From an uncultured Bacillota bacterium (GTDB taxonomy: Bacteria; Bacillota; Dehalobacteriia; UBA4068): DNA of 52,552 nt. The position numbers were made by a program, and so were the translations under genes. The stretch is taken from positions 1 to 52,552 of the forward strand of contig CAKQQU010000003.1 of assembly GCA_934271085.1 (NCBI GenBank), written 5' to 3'. Shown in pieces: positions 40,564 through 48,444 of the stretch (within the stretch, counting starts at the first letter, position 1; each line of letters begins with the position of its first letter). The notes under the pieces were generated by a model that was given only the letters and a program-made list of their open reading frames with translations, had not been told where the DNA came from and searched no databases.

Positions 40564-42377
40564 GCTATGACGGCTTCATCAATTTATATAAAGAAGTAGG
40601 CGGCAGCTCTCAAAACGCAGTATCTGCCATAAAGCATATACTTCACGCTAAGGTCGGACATTGCGGGACATTGGATCCTCTGGCCAGCGGAGTGCTGCCT
40701 GTTTGTGTAGGCAAGGCTACCCGCCTTGCAGAACTGGTTATGACCGGTGAAAAAAAATATATTGGTACTGTCTGCTTTGGCCGGGCTACCGACAGTTACG
40801 ATGCCGGCGGCGAAATTACTGTCCAGGCGGATGCTTCTGCTGTTACCCAGCAGGCTGTAGCAGCCGTTATCCCCGGTTTTATCGGGGATATCATGCAGAC
40901 TGCGCCGGTGATCTCTGCCCTGAAAAAGGACGGATTGCCCCTGTATAAGCGGGCCAGAAGGGGGGAGCAGGTAACTGCACCTACCCGCCAGGTGCATATA
41001 GATGATATTCGGCTGCTGGATTTTACTCCAGGCTCTCTGGCCTATGCCAAAATAGAGGTGACCTGCGGCCATGGGGTATATATCCGCTCCCTGGCTCATG
41101 ATCTGGGTGAGGCCCTGGGCTATCCCGCTTATCTCAGCGCTCTGGAGCGCATCAGTTGCGGTAAGTTTGATAAAGAGGATGCCTATACTCTGGAGCAGAT
41201 TAGGCAGATGTTTGCGGCAGGGGATACGGGATTTATCATTCCCATGGAGGATAAAATAGGCTTTTTGCCTGCTATTACCGCAGATAAAAGGCAGCTTCAA
41301 TCGGTAAGCCATGGTAATGATCTGCGTTGCAGCGGACAGACCCCCGGAACCTTGCTGCGTATTTGCGATGAAGGAGGCAAGCTGGCTGCTTTGGCAAAAG
41401 TCAGTACAGACGGCAGATGGGCGCAGGTGAGCAAAGTTTTTATTGAAGCCCAAAACGATCTGGCCTGCGCTATCGGTAATTTTGACGGATTGCATCTGGG
41501 GCACAGAGCGCTGTTTAAGTCCTTGCATCAGCAGAAGCTGGAACGGGGCTGCCGTACCGCGGTGCTGACTTTTGAGCCCCATCCATTGAAGGTCATCCGC
41601 GGTGAGGCGCCGCCTTTGCTTACTTCCGAAGAATTAAAAAATGATATGTTGACTCAGTACTTTGATATAGACAAAGTGGTAACTCTGGAATTCGATCAGC
41701 AGGTGATGAACAGCAGTCCCGAGGAGTTTGTTGAGGAGATAATCTGCCGCAGGTTAAAGGCAACTTCTCTGGTGGTGGGTTTCAATTTCACCTTTGCCAG
41801 CAAGGGACAGGGAGATTCGGCCCTGCTGCGCCAACTGGCCGGAGAGAAGGGCATCGATGTTACTGTGGTGGATGAGGTCGACAGCGAATACGGTACGGTC
41901 AGCTCCACTCAGATCCGCCGTCATCTGGCGGAAGGGGATATGGAAGCAGTTAATAATATGCTGGGATATTGGTTCGTTATGGAAGGTATGGTCATCCACG
42001 GAAATCATCTGGGCCGAACTCTTGGCTTTCCCACTGCCAATTTCCGGGTAGCCGCTGACCAGGCTATGCCGCCAAAGGGAGTCTACGCGGTGCGGATTCA
42101 GCATGGGGAGCATACCTATGACGGAGTGGCAAATTTCGGATTCAAGCCTACTGTAGGTGGCGAAGATGAACCTTTGGTAGAGGCATTTCTCTTTGATACG
42201 GAGCAGGATCTTTACGGGGAGAATATCCGGGTATGGTTCGGCAAATTTTTGCGCCCTGAAAAACGGTTTTCGGGAATAGAGGAACTGCGCCGGCAGATAG
42301 CGGCCAACTGCCGGGAAGCAAGGGAATTTTTTGCGCAAATTCCTGCCAACAGCCACTTGCCAAAGCCGCTGGTTTAG
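40560..42377 (+). CDS. truB-ribF: TruB-RibF fusion: tRNA pseudouridine-55 synthase joined to FAD synthetase/riboflavin kinase
   Basis: 605 residues in one frame. Residues 1-291 are TruB: HCGTLDPLASGVLPVCVGKATR with catalytic Asp39, APVISALKKDGLPLYKRAR, CGHGVYIRSLAHDLGEALG, and a PUA-like end. From about residue 292 RibF starts (SKVFIEAQNDLACAIGNFDGLHLGH). It has the FMN-adenylyl-transfer HLGH motif, then VVGFNFTFASKGQGD, STQIRRHLAEGD, and the kinase motif HGNHLGRTLGFPTANF. In most Bacillota these are adjacent separate genes. No stop codon or ribosome-binding site lies at the junction (about 41433). Both active sites look complete. Confidence 0.93.
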   Translation: MSYDGFINLYKEVGGSSQNAVSAIKHILHAKVGHCGTLDPLASGVLPVCVGKATRLAELVMTGEKKYIGTVCFGRATDSYDAGGEITVQADASAVTQQAVAAVIPGFIGDIMQTAPVISALKKDGLPLYKRARRGEQVTAPTRQVHIDDIRLLDFTPGSLAYAKIEVTCGHGVYIRSLAHDLGEALGYPAYLSALERISCGKFDKEDAYTLEQIRQMFAAGDTGFIIPMEDKIGFLPAITADKRQLQSVSHGNDLRCSGQTPGTLLRICDEGGKLAALAKVSTDGRWAQVSKVFIEAQNDLACAIGNFDGLHLGHRALFKSLHQQKLERGCRTAVLTFEPHPLKVIRGEAPPLLTSEELKNDMLTQYFDIDKVVTLEFDQQVMNSSPEEFVEEIICRRLKATSLVVGFNFTFASKGQGDSALLRQLAGEKGIDVTVVDEVDSEYGTVSSTQIRRHLAEGDMEAVNNMLGYWFVMEGMVIHGNHLGRTLGFPTANFRVAADQAMPPKGVYAVRIQHGEHTYDGVANFGFKPTVGGEDEPLVEAFLFDTEQDLYGENIRVWFGKFLRPEKRFSGIEELRRQIAANCREAREFFAQIPANSHLPKPLV

Positions 42378-42399
42378 GATATAATAAACTTTGCTTGCA

Positions 42400-42444
42400 C
42401 CCGAACTCGGAAAAGCGATACTCCAACGCTTTCTTAGTTACGGG
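42400..42444 (+). promoter_or_regulatory. Candidate S15 autoregulatory leader of rpsO
   Basis: CCCGAACT (42400-42407) can pair with AGTTACGGG (42436-42444, one bulge). It encloses a 6-bp hairpin AAAGCG/CGCTTT (42412-42417 with 42427-42432). It lies directly in front of the rpsO ribosome-binding site. S15 commonly binds a junction in its own leader to repress translation; that role is inferred. Confidence 0.45.
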
Positions 42445-42472
42445 CTTGTATAAAAAATTTAGGAGGAAAACA

Positions 42473-42736
42473 ATGGACGCTGCAACTAAAAAAGAAATCA
42501 TTGAGAAATTCGCTATTCATGAAGGCGATACCGGTTCTCCGGAAGTTCAGATCGCTGTTCTGAGCCATCAGATCGCTCATCTGACCGAACATCTGAAAGT
42601 ACACAAAAAAGACTTTCATAGCCGCCGCGGTCTGCTGAAAATGGTTGGCCGCCGTCGTTCCCTGCTGAACTATCTGAAGAGCAGAGATATTGACCGTTAC
42701 CGCAAGATCATTACCGAGCTCGGTCTGCGCCGCTAA
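42473..42736 (+). CDS. rpsO: 30S ribosomal protein S15
   Basis: 87 residues. GDTGSPEVQIAVLSHQIAHLTEHLKVHKKDFHSRRGLLKMVGRRRSLLNYL is nearly the whole conserved S15 sequence. It binds the 16S rRNA three-way junction early in 30S assembly. The ATG at 42473 follows AGGAGG by 7 nt; upstream codons belong to the leader. Last gene of the operon. Confidence 0.98.
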   Translation: MDAATKKEIIEKFAIHEGDTGSPEVQIAVLSHQIAHLTEHLKVHKKDFHSRRGLLKMVGRRRSLLNYLKSRDIDRYRKIITELGLRR

Positions 42737-42770
42737 TTTCAGCGAAACAGTAACCCTGAATATTGTTATT

Positions 42771-42812
42771 AAAATAGCCAGTTGCCTTAGGCAACTGGCT
42801 ATTTTTTGAATC
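42771..42812 (+). terminator. Terminator of the rimP-rpsO operon
   Basis: A perfect 16-bp stem (42771-42786 with 42790-42805), TTA loop and T-run. Confidence 0.93.
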
Positions 42813-42927
42813 AATTATTATTTGATTTCAACGCAAGCGGAATAAAGACAATGTGTTTGCATCAAATAACATAATATTGGTGTATAATGCCGGCAGTTAT
42901 GTTGGCTGCCTGCTGAATACCGGCTGT

Positions 42928-44349
42928 TTACTTGCGTACTTGCTCCCCGGCTTTAAGTTCATTGAAGTGGTCGCGGGTCAATTTCGCGATAACCCCGGAG
43001 AGAGCTGCTAGGGCAATCAGGTTGGGAATAGCCATCATGCCGTTTAAGGTATCGGAGATATCCCATACCAGACCCAGATCCATAGTAGCGCCGGCAATTA
43101 CTACCAGAATGAATATTACCTGATAGAAACGGATGGCTTTTGTGCCGAAAAGATATTCCACACAACGTGAACCGTAAAGCCCCCAGCCAATGGCGGTAGA
43201 GAAAGCAAAGCAGAAAATGGCTACAGCCATAAAGATGGTGGCAAAATCCTGGCCAAGAAGAGTGCTGAAAGCAGATGTGGTAAGTTCTATACCGGCGTTT
43301 TGCCCCCAGGTGATATCAACGCCGCTCATCAGGATAACCAGCGCGGTAAGTGTGCAGATGACGATGGTATCGATGAATACTTCAAATACGCCGTATATTC
43401 CCTGCTGCACAGGGCCTTTGGTATCTGCGGCCGCATGAGCGATAGGTGAGGATCCCAGCCCGGCCTCATTGGAGAACATGCCCCGGGAGAAACCGCGGCG
43501 CATGGCCATCATGATACCGAAACCGGCTGCTCCGCCGCCGATAGCCCGGAAATCACCGAAAGCACAGCTGAAGATCATGCTGAAAGCAGAGCCAATATTC
43601 TGGATATTGGCAAAGATAATTACCAGGGCAAAAATGATGTAAATAGCTGCCATAAAAGGTACCAGTTTTTCGGTGACAGCGCCGATACGTTTAATACCGC
43701 CAATAAGGATTAGCCCCAGTAATATTGCCAGAATGATACCAATGATAAGATATGTGACATTGGATTCGATACCGGAGAAATTAGTGATAACATTATTAAA
43801 TGCGCTGGAAATGGTATTAATCTGGGCAATATTGCCTATGCCGAAAGAGGCCAGCGTACCCAGAATGCAGAAAATAGCTGCCAGCCATTTCCAGTTTTTG
43901 CCAAGACCGTTTTTGATATAATACATAGGCCCGCCGATCCAGTCGCCTTTTTTATTGCGCTCCCTGTAGCGGATCGCCAAAACGATCTCGGAATATTTGG
44001 TAGCCATGCCCAGCAGGGCCGCTACCCACATCCAAAAAACAGCGCCGGGTCCGCCCAGGGCGATGGCCCCTGCCACACCGGCTATATTGCCGGTTCCCAC
44101 GGTTGCGGACAAAGCGGTGGAAACAGCCTGGAAGGGCGTTACCGCTCCTTTATCAGCAGTTTTTTCTTTTTTAAATATCTTACCCAGGGTATTCTTCATT
44201 ACATAGCCGAATTTGCCGAATTGTACACCATGGGTGCGGATAGTCAGCCAAAGACCAATGCCCAGTAAAAGGATCATTAATGGCCATCCCCAGATTACAC
44301 TGTTTACTGCACCGTTGATCTCCGCTACAGAATTAAGAAAGCTTTCCAA
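42928..44349 (-). CDS. alsT: Sodium:alanine/glycine symporter (AGCS/AlsT family)
   Basis: About 473 residues with 10-11 membrane segments. Family blocks are GVQFGKFGYVMKNTLG, PFQAVSTALSATVGTGNIAGVAGAIALGGPGAVFWMWVAALLGMATKYSE, GPMYYIKNGLG, and RRGFSRGMFSNEAGLGSSPIAHAAADT. Sodium-coupled uptake of alanine or glycine is typical. The start is probably a TTG at 44349, with AAAGGAGC 9-10 nt upstream; an ATG at 44397 lies before that ribosome-binding site. It is transcribed away from the T-box operon. Confidence 0.94.
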   Translation of the reverse strand: MESFLNSVAEINGAVNSVIWGWPLMILLLGIGLWLTIRTHGVQFGKFGYVMKNTLGKIFKKEKTADKGAVTPFQAVSTALSATVGTGNIAGVAGAIALGGPGAVFWMWVAALLGMATKYSEIVLAIRYRERNKKGDWIGGPMYYIKNGLGKNWKWLAAIFCILGTLASFGIGNIAQINTISSAFNNVITNFSGIESNVTYLIIGIILAILLGLILIGGIKRIGAVTEKLVPFMAAIYIIFALVIIFANIQNIGSAFSMIFSCAFGDFRAIGGGAAGFGIMMAMRRGFSRGMFSNEAGLGSSPIAHAAADTKGPVQQGIYGVFEVFIDTIVICTLTALVILMSGVDITWGQNAGIELTTSAFSTLLGQDFATIFMAVAIFCFAFSTAIGWGLYGSRCVEYLFGTKAIRFYQVIFILVVIAGATMDLGLVWDISDTLNGMMAIPNLIALAALSGVIAKLTRDHFNELKAGEQVRK

Positions 44350-44546
44350 AAAAATAGCGCTCCTTTCAAAATCTATTATTGTATGTATGATGGGCATGAA
44401 ATCATTTGGAGCATGCTTTTAATATAATATGGATAATTGCCCTGATATCTGTATGCCAAAAGATTCATTGCCATCTGACATATTATAATATGATAAACTA
44501 TTAGCAACTTCCAGTCAAGAAAAATGGTATAAAAAATATATCCCTC

Positions 44547-44575
44547 TTGACAAAGAACTTTTTAGGGATTAAACT
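44547..44575 (+). promoter_or_regulatory. Sigma-A promoter of the T-box operon
   Basis: TTGACA (44547-44552), 17 bp, TAAACT (44570-44575). Start of transcription near 44582, just before T-box stem I. Confidence 0.7.
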
Positions 44576-44589
44576 AATTGCTAGTTTCA

Positions 44590-44867
44590 TATGTTAAAAG
44601 CCATGATGTGGAAATAGTAACCCCTGTGGTAATGAACAGAGAGCTGCCGGCTGCTGAGAGGCGCACAGGAAGCAGGGACGAATACATCCGCGGAGCTGCG
44701 CACCGAACGGGAAACTCAGTAGGCTGCGACGGTTGGCGGCCGTTAAAGCGCCGGGACTATAAAACCTTTTTACAGGGGAGTAGTTCATTGAGGCGGCAAA
44801 AGCCGCAAACCTTGGGTGGTACCGCGAGATCTGCCTCTCGCCCCTTGGATGGGGCGGGAGTTTTTTT
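44590..44867 (+). promoter_or_regulatory. T-box leader (uncharged-tRNA sensor), specifier probably UAC (Tyr)
   Basis: All hallmarks are present. GATGTGGAAATAGTA is at the base of stem I, then AGAGAGCTGCCGG and CTGAGAGG. The specifier side is GAA-TAC-A (TAC at 44683-44685) just before the lower helix GTGGA/TCCGC. The T-box GGTGGTACCGCG (44815-44826) pairs with the tRNA acceptor end. A terminator CTCTCGCCCC/GGGGCGGGAG ends in seven Ts (44835-44867). UAC followed by A fits tyrosine; reading one base later gives ACA (threonine). The gene controlled is a CoA ligase, not a synthetase or an obvious amino-acid gene. Confidence 0.92.
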
Positions 44868-44914
44868 ATACCCGTCCTTCAGGCAGTATTATGCCTAATG
44901 AAAGGAGCTTTTTG

Positions 44915-46546
44915 ATGATCATTACTGATTTTTTGGAAAAAAACGCCAGGCTGTATCCTGACGAAGTAGCGTTGGTGGAAGTTAATCCGGAGCATAACCC
45001 TCATTCTGAATCATGGAAAGAGCTGAATCTGGTGGAATCCGACCCGGAAAATCCTTATCGCCGGGAAATAAGCTGGCAGGATTTTGAATGCCGCGCCAAC
45101 CGTTTTGCCAATCTGCTGTTGGCTCATGGTATAGGAAAAGGAGATAAGGTTGCTATCCTGCTTATGAACTGCCTGGAATGGCTGCCCATTTATTTCGGTA
45201 TCCTTAAAACTGGGGCATTGGCTGTGCCTCTGAATTACCGTTATGCTGCTGACGAAATAAAATACTGTTTGGATCTGGCGGATGTTTCTCTGCTGGTATT
45301 CGGCCCGGAATTTACGGAACGGGTCAATTCTATCAGGCAGGATATTCCGAAAGTAAAAAAACTGATCTATGTTGGGGCAGATTGTCCTGATTATGCCATG
45401 AGTTATTATAAATTTATAACTTATTGCTCCAGCAGAAAGCCGTTGATCGAACTTTCGGATGAAGATGATGCGGCCATTTATTTTTCCTCGGGGACTACCG
45501 GTTTTCCCAAAGCTATTCTACATAATCACGAAAGCCTGCGTCATGCCGCCCTGTGTGAACAGGCTCATCATAATCAGCGTCATGACGACTGCTTTCTCTG
45601 CATACCTCCTCTGTACCATACCGGTGCAAAGATGCACTGGTTTGGCAGCCTGATATCTGCCAGCAAGGCGGTACTGCTGCGGGGAGTCAGCCCCAAATGG
45701 ATACTGGAGACTGCATCTTTGGAAAAAGCCTCCATCGTATGGCTGCTTGTTCCCTGGGCCCAGGATATTCTGGACGCTTTGGACAGAGGTGATTTAAAGC
45801 TTGAAGATTATGATCTGTCCCACTGGCGTCTTATGCATATTGGCGCCCAGCCTGTTCCTCCCAGCCTGATCCGCCGCTGGCATGAGCGTTTTCCCGATCA
45901 TGAATATGATACCAATTACGGCCTTTCTGAATCCATAGGCCCCGGCTGCGTGCATCTGGGAGTAGGGAATATGCATAAAGTTGGCGCTATAGGCAAGGCA
46001 GGTTTCGGTTGGGAAACGAAGATAGTGGACGAGCAGGGCAGGGAAGTGGCTCCGGAAGAAGTGGGAGAACTGCTGGTCAAGGGACCGGGAGTTATGACCT
46101 GCTATTATAAGGATGAAAAGGCCACTGCCGAGGTATTGAAGGATGGCTGGCTGTATACCGGCGATATGGCAAAAATGGATGAAGACGGTTTTATATATTT
46201 GGTAGACCGCAAAAAAGATGTTATAATAACCGGTGGTGAAAATATTTATCCCGTACAGATAGAAGATTTTCTGCGCAGCTGCCCCTGGGTCAAGGATGCT
46301 GCGGTTATCGGACGGGCTCATAAACGTCTGGGGGAGATTGCTTCCGCTATTGTAGAGCTTAAAGAGGGGGCAGAATGCACCGAAGCAGATATTGAAGAAT
46401 TCTGCCAGGCTTTGCCCAGATATAAGCGTCCCAGGGAGATCATTTTTGATAAGATACCCCGTAATCCCACAGGAAAGATAGAAAAACCCAAGCTGCGCCA
46501 GAAATACGGTGCAGTAGAAGTAGTTGCCCAGCAGGTATCAAAATAA
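44915..46546 (+). CDS. Class I adenylate-forming acyl/aryl-CoA ligase
   Basis: 543 residues. ATP-dependent ligase activating a carboxylic acid as acyl-AMP and then CoA thioester. Motifs: P-loop SSGTTGFPKA (about residues 191-200), YGLSES, the hinge YTGDMAKMDEDGFIYLVDRKKDVIITGGENIYP, and the catalytic lysine in NPTGKIEKPKL. The substrate cannot be read, but tyrosine T-box control suggests an aromatic acid such as 4-hydroxyphenylacetate, whose CoA ester can be reductively carboxylated to the amino-acid skeleton in some anaerobes. The ATG follows AAAGGAG by 7 nt. Followed 26 nt later by a cyclodeaminase-family gene. Confidence 0.9.
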   Translation: MIITDFLEKNARLYPDEVALVEVNPEHNPHSESWKELNLVESDPENPYRREISWQDFECRANRFANLLLAHGIGKGDKVAILLMNCLEWLPIYFGILKTGALAVPLNYRYAADEIKYCLDLADVSLLVFGPEFTERVNSIRQDIPKVKKLIYVGADCPDYAMSYYKFITYCSSRKPLIELSDEDDAAIYFSSGTTGFPKAILHNHESLRHAALCEQAHHNQRHDDCFLCIPPLYHTGAKMHWFGSLISASKAVLLRGVSPKWILETASLEKASIVWLLVPWAQDILDALDRGDLKLEDYDLSHWRLMHIGAQPVPPSLIRRWHERFPDHEYDTNYGLSESIGPGCVHLGVGNMHKVGAIGKAGFGWETKIVDEQGREVAPEEVGELLVKGPGVMTCYYKDEKATAEVLKDGWLYTGDMAKMDEDGFIYLVDRKKDVIITGGENIYPVQIEDFLRSCPWVKDAAVIGRAHKRLGEIASAIVELKEGAECTEADIEEFCQALPRYKRPREIIFDKIPRNPTGKIEKPKLRQKYGAVEVVAQQVSK

Positions 46547-46572
46547 AAAGCCAAAAAGGAGAGCACTTTTTC

Positions 46573-47202
46573 ATGGATATAAAGGCATTGTCCTGCAGCG
46601 ATTTTGTACACGCACTCGGTTCTGCCAGCTCTACTCCCGGCGGCGGAGGCGCCGCAGCTATGGCGGGTGCTATCGGTATAGCCCTGGGTGATATGGTGGC
46701 CTGTTTTACCATTGGCAAAAAGAAATATGCAGAAGTTGAAGAAGAAATGGTATCGCTGAAAGACCGCTGTCTGGAACTAGAAAATGAGCTGCTGGAACTG
46801 ATAAACGAGGACGCTGCGGCTTTTGCACCCTTGGCCAAGGCATATGGTATGCCTTCGGTAACAGAAGAAGAAAAAGCGGCAAAAGCAAAAGTAATGGAAT
46901 CCTGCCTTAAAGAAGCGGCCCAGGTTCCCTTGAGGATCATGAGGCTGGCCGGAGAATCTTTAAAGCTGCTGCGCATATTCGCGGAGAAGGGTTCATCCAT
47001 GATGATAAGCGATGCCGGATGCGGCGCTGTTTGCTGCCGGGCAGCCTTGCAGGCAGGCGCTCTTAATGTGATGATAAATACCCGCTCAATGAAGGACAGA
47101 AAATATGCATCGGCAATAGATAAGGAAGTGTCAAGCCTGCTGGAAGAATTTGTTCCGGTGGCAGATGATATTTTTAATTATGTTGCAAAAAAGTGCAGGT
47201 AA
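46573..47202 (+). CDS. Cyclodeaminase/cyclohydrolase family protein (FTCD-C)
   Basis: 209 residues. SSTPGGGGAAAMAGAIGIALGDMVACFTIGKKKYA at the N-terminus is the diagnostic FTCD-C motif, followed by a helical domain with EDAAAFAPLAKAYGMP and SDAGCGAVCCRAALQAGALNVMIN. Relatives deaminate formiminotetrahydrofolate or hydrolyse methenyltetrahydrofolate in one-carbon metabolism. Co-directional with the CoA ligase, so it is probably under the same T-box. A link between the two reactions is not obvious. Confidence 0.9.
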   Translation: MDIKALSCSDFVHALGSASSTPGGGGAAAMAGAIGIALGDMVACFTIGKKKYAEVEEEMVSLKDRCLELENELLELINEDAAAFAPLAKAYGMPSVTEEEKAAKAKVMESCLKEAAQVPLRIMRLAGESLKLLRIFAEKGSSMMISDAGCGAVCCRAALQAGALNVMINTRSMKDRKYASAIDKEVSSLLEEFVPVADDIFNYVAKKCR

Positions 47203-47308
47203 TGATTAGCCGGGGTAGGTATTTTTTTGAGAGCCCTTTTGGAAAATATTATCTATTATCCTATGGTGAAAATTTGCGAGATATTGCAGCATTACCGGCT
47301 GCAAAAAA

Positions 47309-47341
47309 GGGGATGTATGCCTATAATAAGCATCCATCCCC
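47309..47341. terminator. Hairpin between the cyclodeaminase gene and the VOC gene
   Basis: GGGGATGTATGC (47309-47320) pairs with GCATCCATCCCC (47330-47341) with one mismatch, flanked by A and T-rich sequence. It lies between convergent genes. The gap from 47203 to 47308 holds no other feature that I can see. Confidence 0.6.
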
Positions 47342-47360
47342 TATTATAATAATACAGGAA

Positions 47361-47741
47361 TTACAGCTCCTGTAAAAATTCTATCTCCTCGCCGCAGGGC
47401 CCATAACAGAAGCAGATGCGAATCGGATATCCGTTCAGGTTTTTGTTGCAGGGCTCCATTTTTATTTCGAACCCGGCCCGCCGTATTTTTTCGCATATGC
47501 TGTCTGTATCTTCCACTTTAAAAGCAATATGTCCCCAAGGGCTTTTAGTTTCATTTTCATTGCCATTGGCCATGATCTCAATAATACAGTTGCCGCCATC
47601 CAGCATTATCCCACCTGCAGGACGAACTCCCCAGCTGCGGATCTCTGTTAATCCCAGCAGATCCCGGTAAAAAACGACGGCCTGCTCAAAATTTTCAGTG
47701 CCTGCTGCGCTCAGTGAAACATGATGTAAACCCTGAATCAT
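47361..47741 (-). CDS. VOC-family (glyoxalase/bleomycin-resistance fold) protein
   Basis: 126 residues, one VOC domain. LHHVSLSAAGTENFEQAVVFYRDLLGLTEIRSWG, then GGNCIIEIMANG and WGHIAFKVEDTDSICEKIRRAGFEI, ending with DPxG-like FCYGPCGEEIEFLQE. A metal site (His, Glu) is plausible. Methylmalonyl-CoA epimerase and glyoxalase I share this fold; the length and EIEF ending fit either. AGGAG precedes the ATG. Confidence 0.85.
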   Translation of the reverse strand: MIQGLHHVSLSAAGTENFEQAVVFYRDLLGLTEIRSWGVRPAGGIMLDGGNCIIEIMANGNENETKSPWGHIAFKVEDTDSICEKIRRAGFEIKMEPCNKNLNGYPIRICFCYGPCGEEIEFLQEL

Positions 47742-47959
47742 TTTTTCTCCTTTTCTATAATGGGAATTCTGTTAATGTTTATAAATATTATAGCAGAATT
47801 TGCTTATTAAGTCAGCTTTTTAACGGAACAGGATAACTTTGTTGACATTTGACCGAAAATATTCTAATCTATTATTAACTGTTTTGGTGGGTCATGACCA
47901 TTTTTTGATTGCCGTATGAAGGGTATTGATGAATTATTGAAACGAAGGGAGAAGCAAAC

Positions 47960-48370
47960 ATGGAAGGATATAACAATACTAATCAGACCAATCCTGATCA
48001 GGGATATACGGATCAGAATTATTCCGATACTAATTTGGTAAATCAGAATAATTGTAATCAGAATAATCAGGGTGGTTATAATACCAATCCTGGTGAAGCC
48101 CCCGGTTACGGTGCGGCAGTCGCCAGTCTGGTATTGGGTATTATTGCTGTAGTGCTGTGGTTCTTCGGTTATTCTGCCATTGTATCCGTTGTTTTGGGCA
48201 TTATAGGTCTGGTATGCGCCGGCAATGCTAAAAAACAGGGCTTTGTCGGTGGAATTCGTACTGCCGGATTCGTACTTTCCCTGATCGGTTTGATCGGCGG
48301 AGCCTTGGTTTTTGTAGCCTGCGTTGCCTGCATCGGTGCCTTGGGTGCGCTGGGAAACTCCGTGTATTAG
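47960..48370 (+). CDS. DUF4190 membrane protein with Asn/Gln-rich N-terminus
   Basis: 136 residues. Residues 1-48 are rich in Asn, Gln, Tyr and Thr with no hydrophobic segment. Two or three membrane segments follow, with the DUF4190 motif AAVASLVLGIIAVVLWFFGYSAIVSVVLGIIGLVCAGNAKK and GIRTAGFVLSLIGLIGGALVF. The function of the family is unknown. GGGAG lies 8 nt before the ATG. Confidence 0.85.
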   Translation: MEGYNNTNQTNPDQGYTDQNYSDTNLVNQNNCNQNNQGGYNTNPGEAPGYGAAVASLVLGIIAVVLWFFGYSAIVSVVLGIIGLVCAGNAKKQGFVGGIRTAGFVLSLIGLIGGALVFVACVACIGALGALGNSVY

Positions 48371-48405
48371 ATTGCTGCTGAATAAATAATTATGCAGGAG
48401 AAAAT

Positions 48406-48433
48406 GCACGCTGTGCCATATGGCGCAGCGTGC
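48406..48433. repeat. 12-bp hairpin at the start of the Lgt-like gene
   Basis: GCACGCTGTGCC (48406-48417) pairs along its whole length with GGCGCAGCGTGC (48422-48433), one G-U, with an ATAT loop. It covers the possible GTG start at 48430 and ends 11 nt before the ATG at 48445, so it may hide the initiation region or end the DUF4190 transcript. Confidence 0.6.
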
Positions 48434-48444
48434 TGGTTTATTAT

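Noticed and set aside
47193..47375. 60-codon open frame after the cyclodeaminase gene
   Set aside because: No ribosome-binding site, runs through a hairpin and into the end of the convergent VOC gene; no protein-like pattern.
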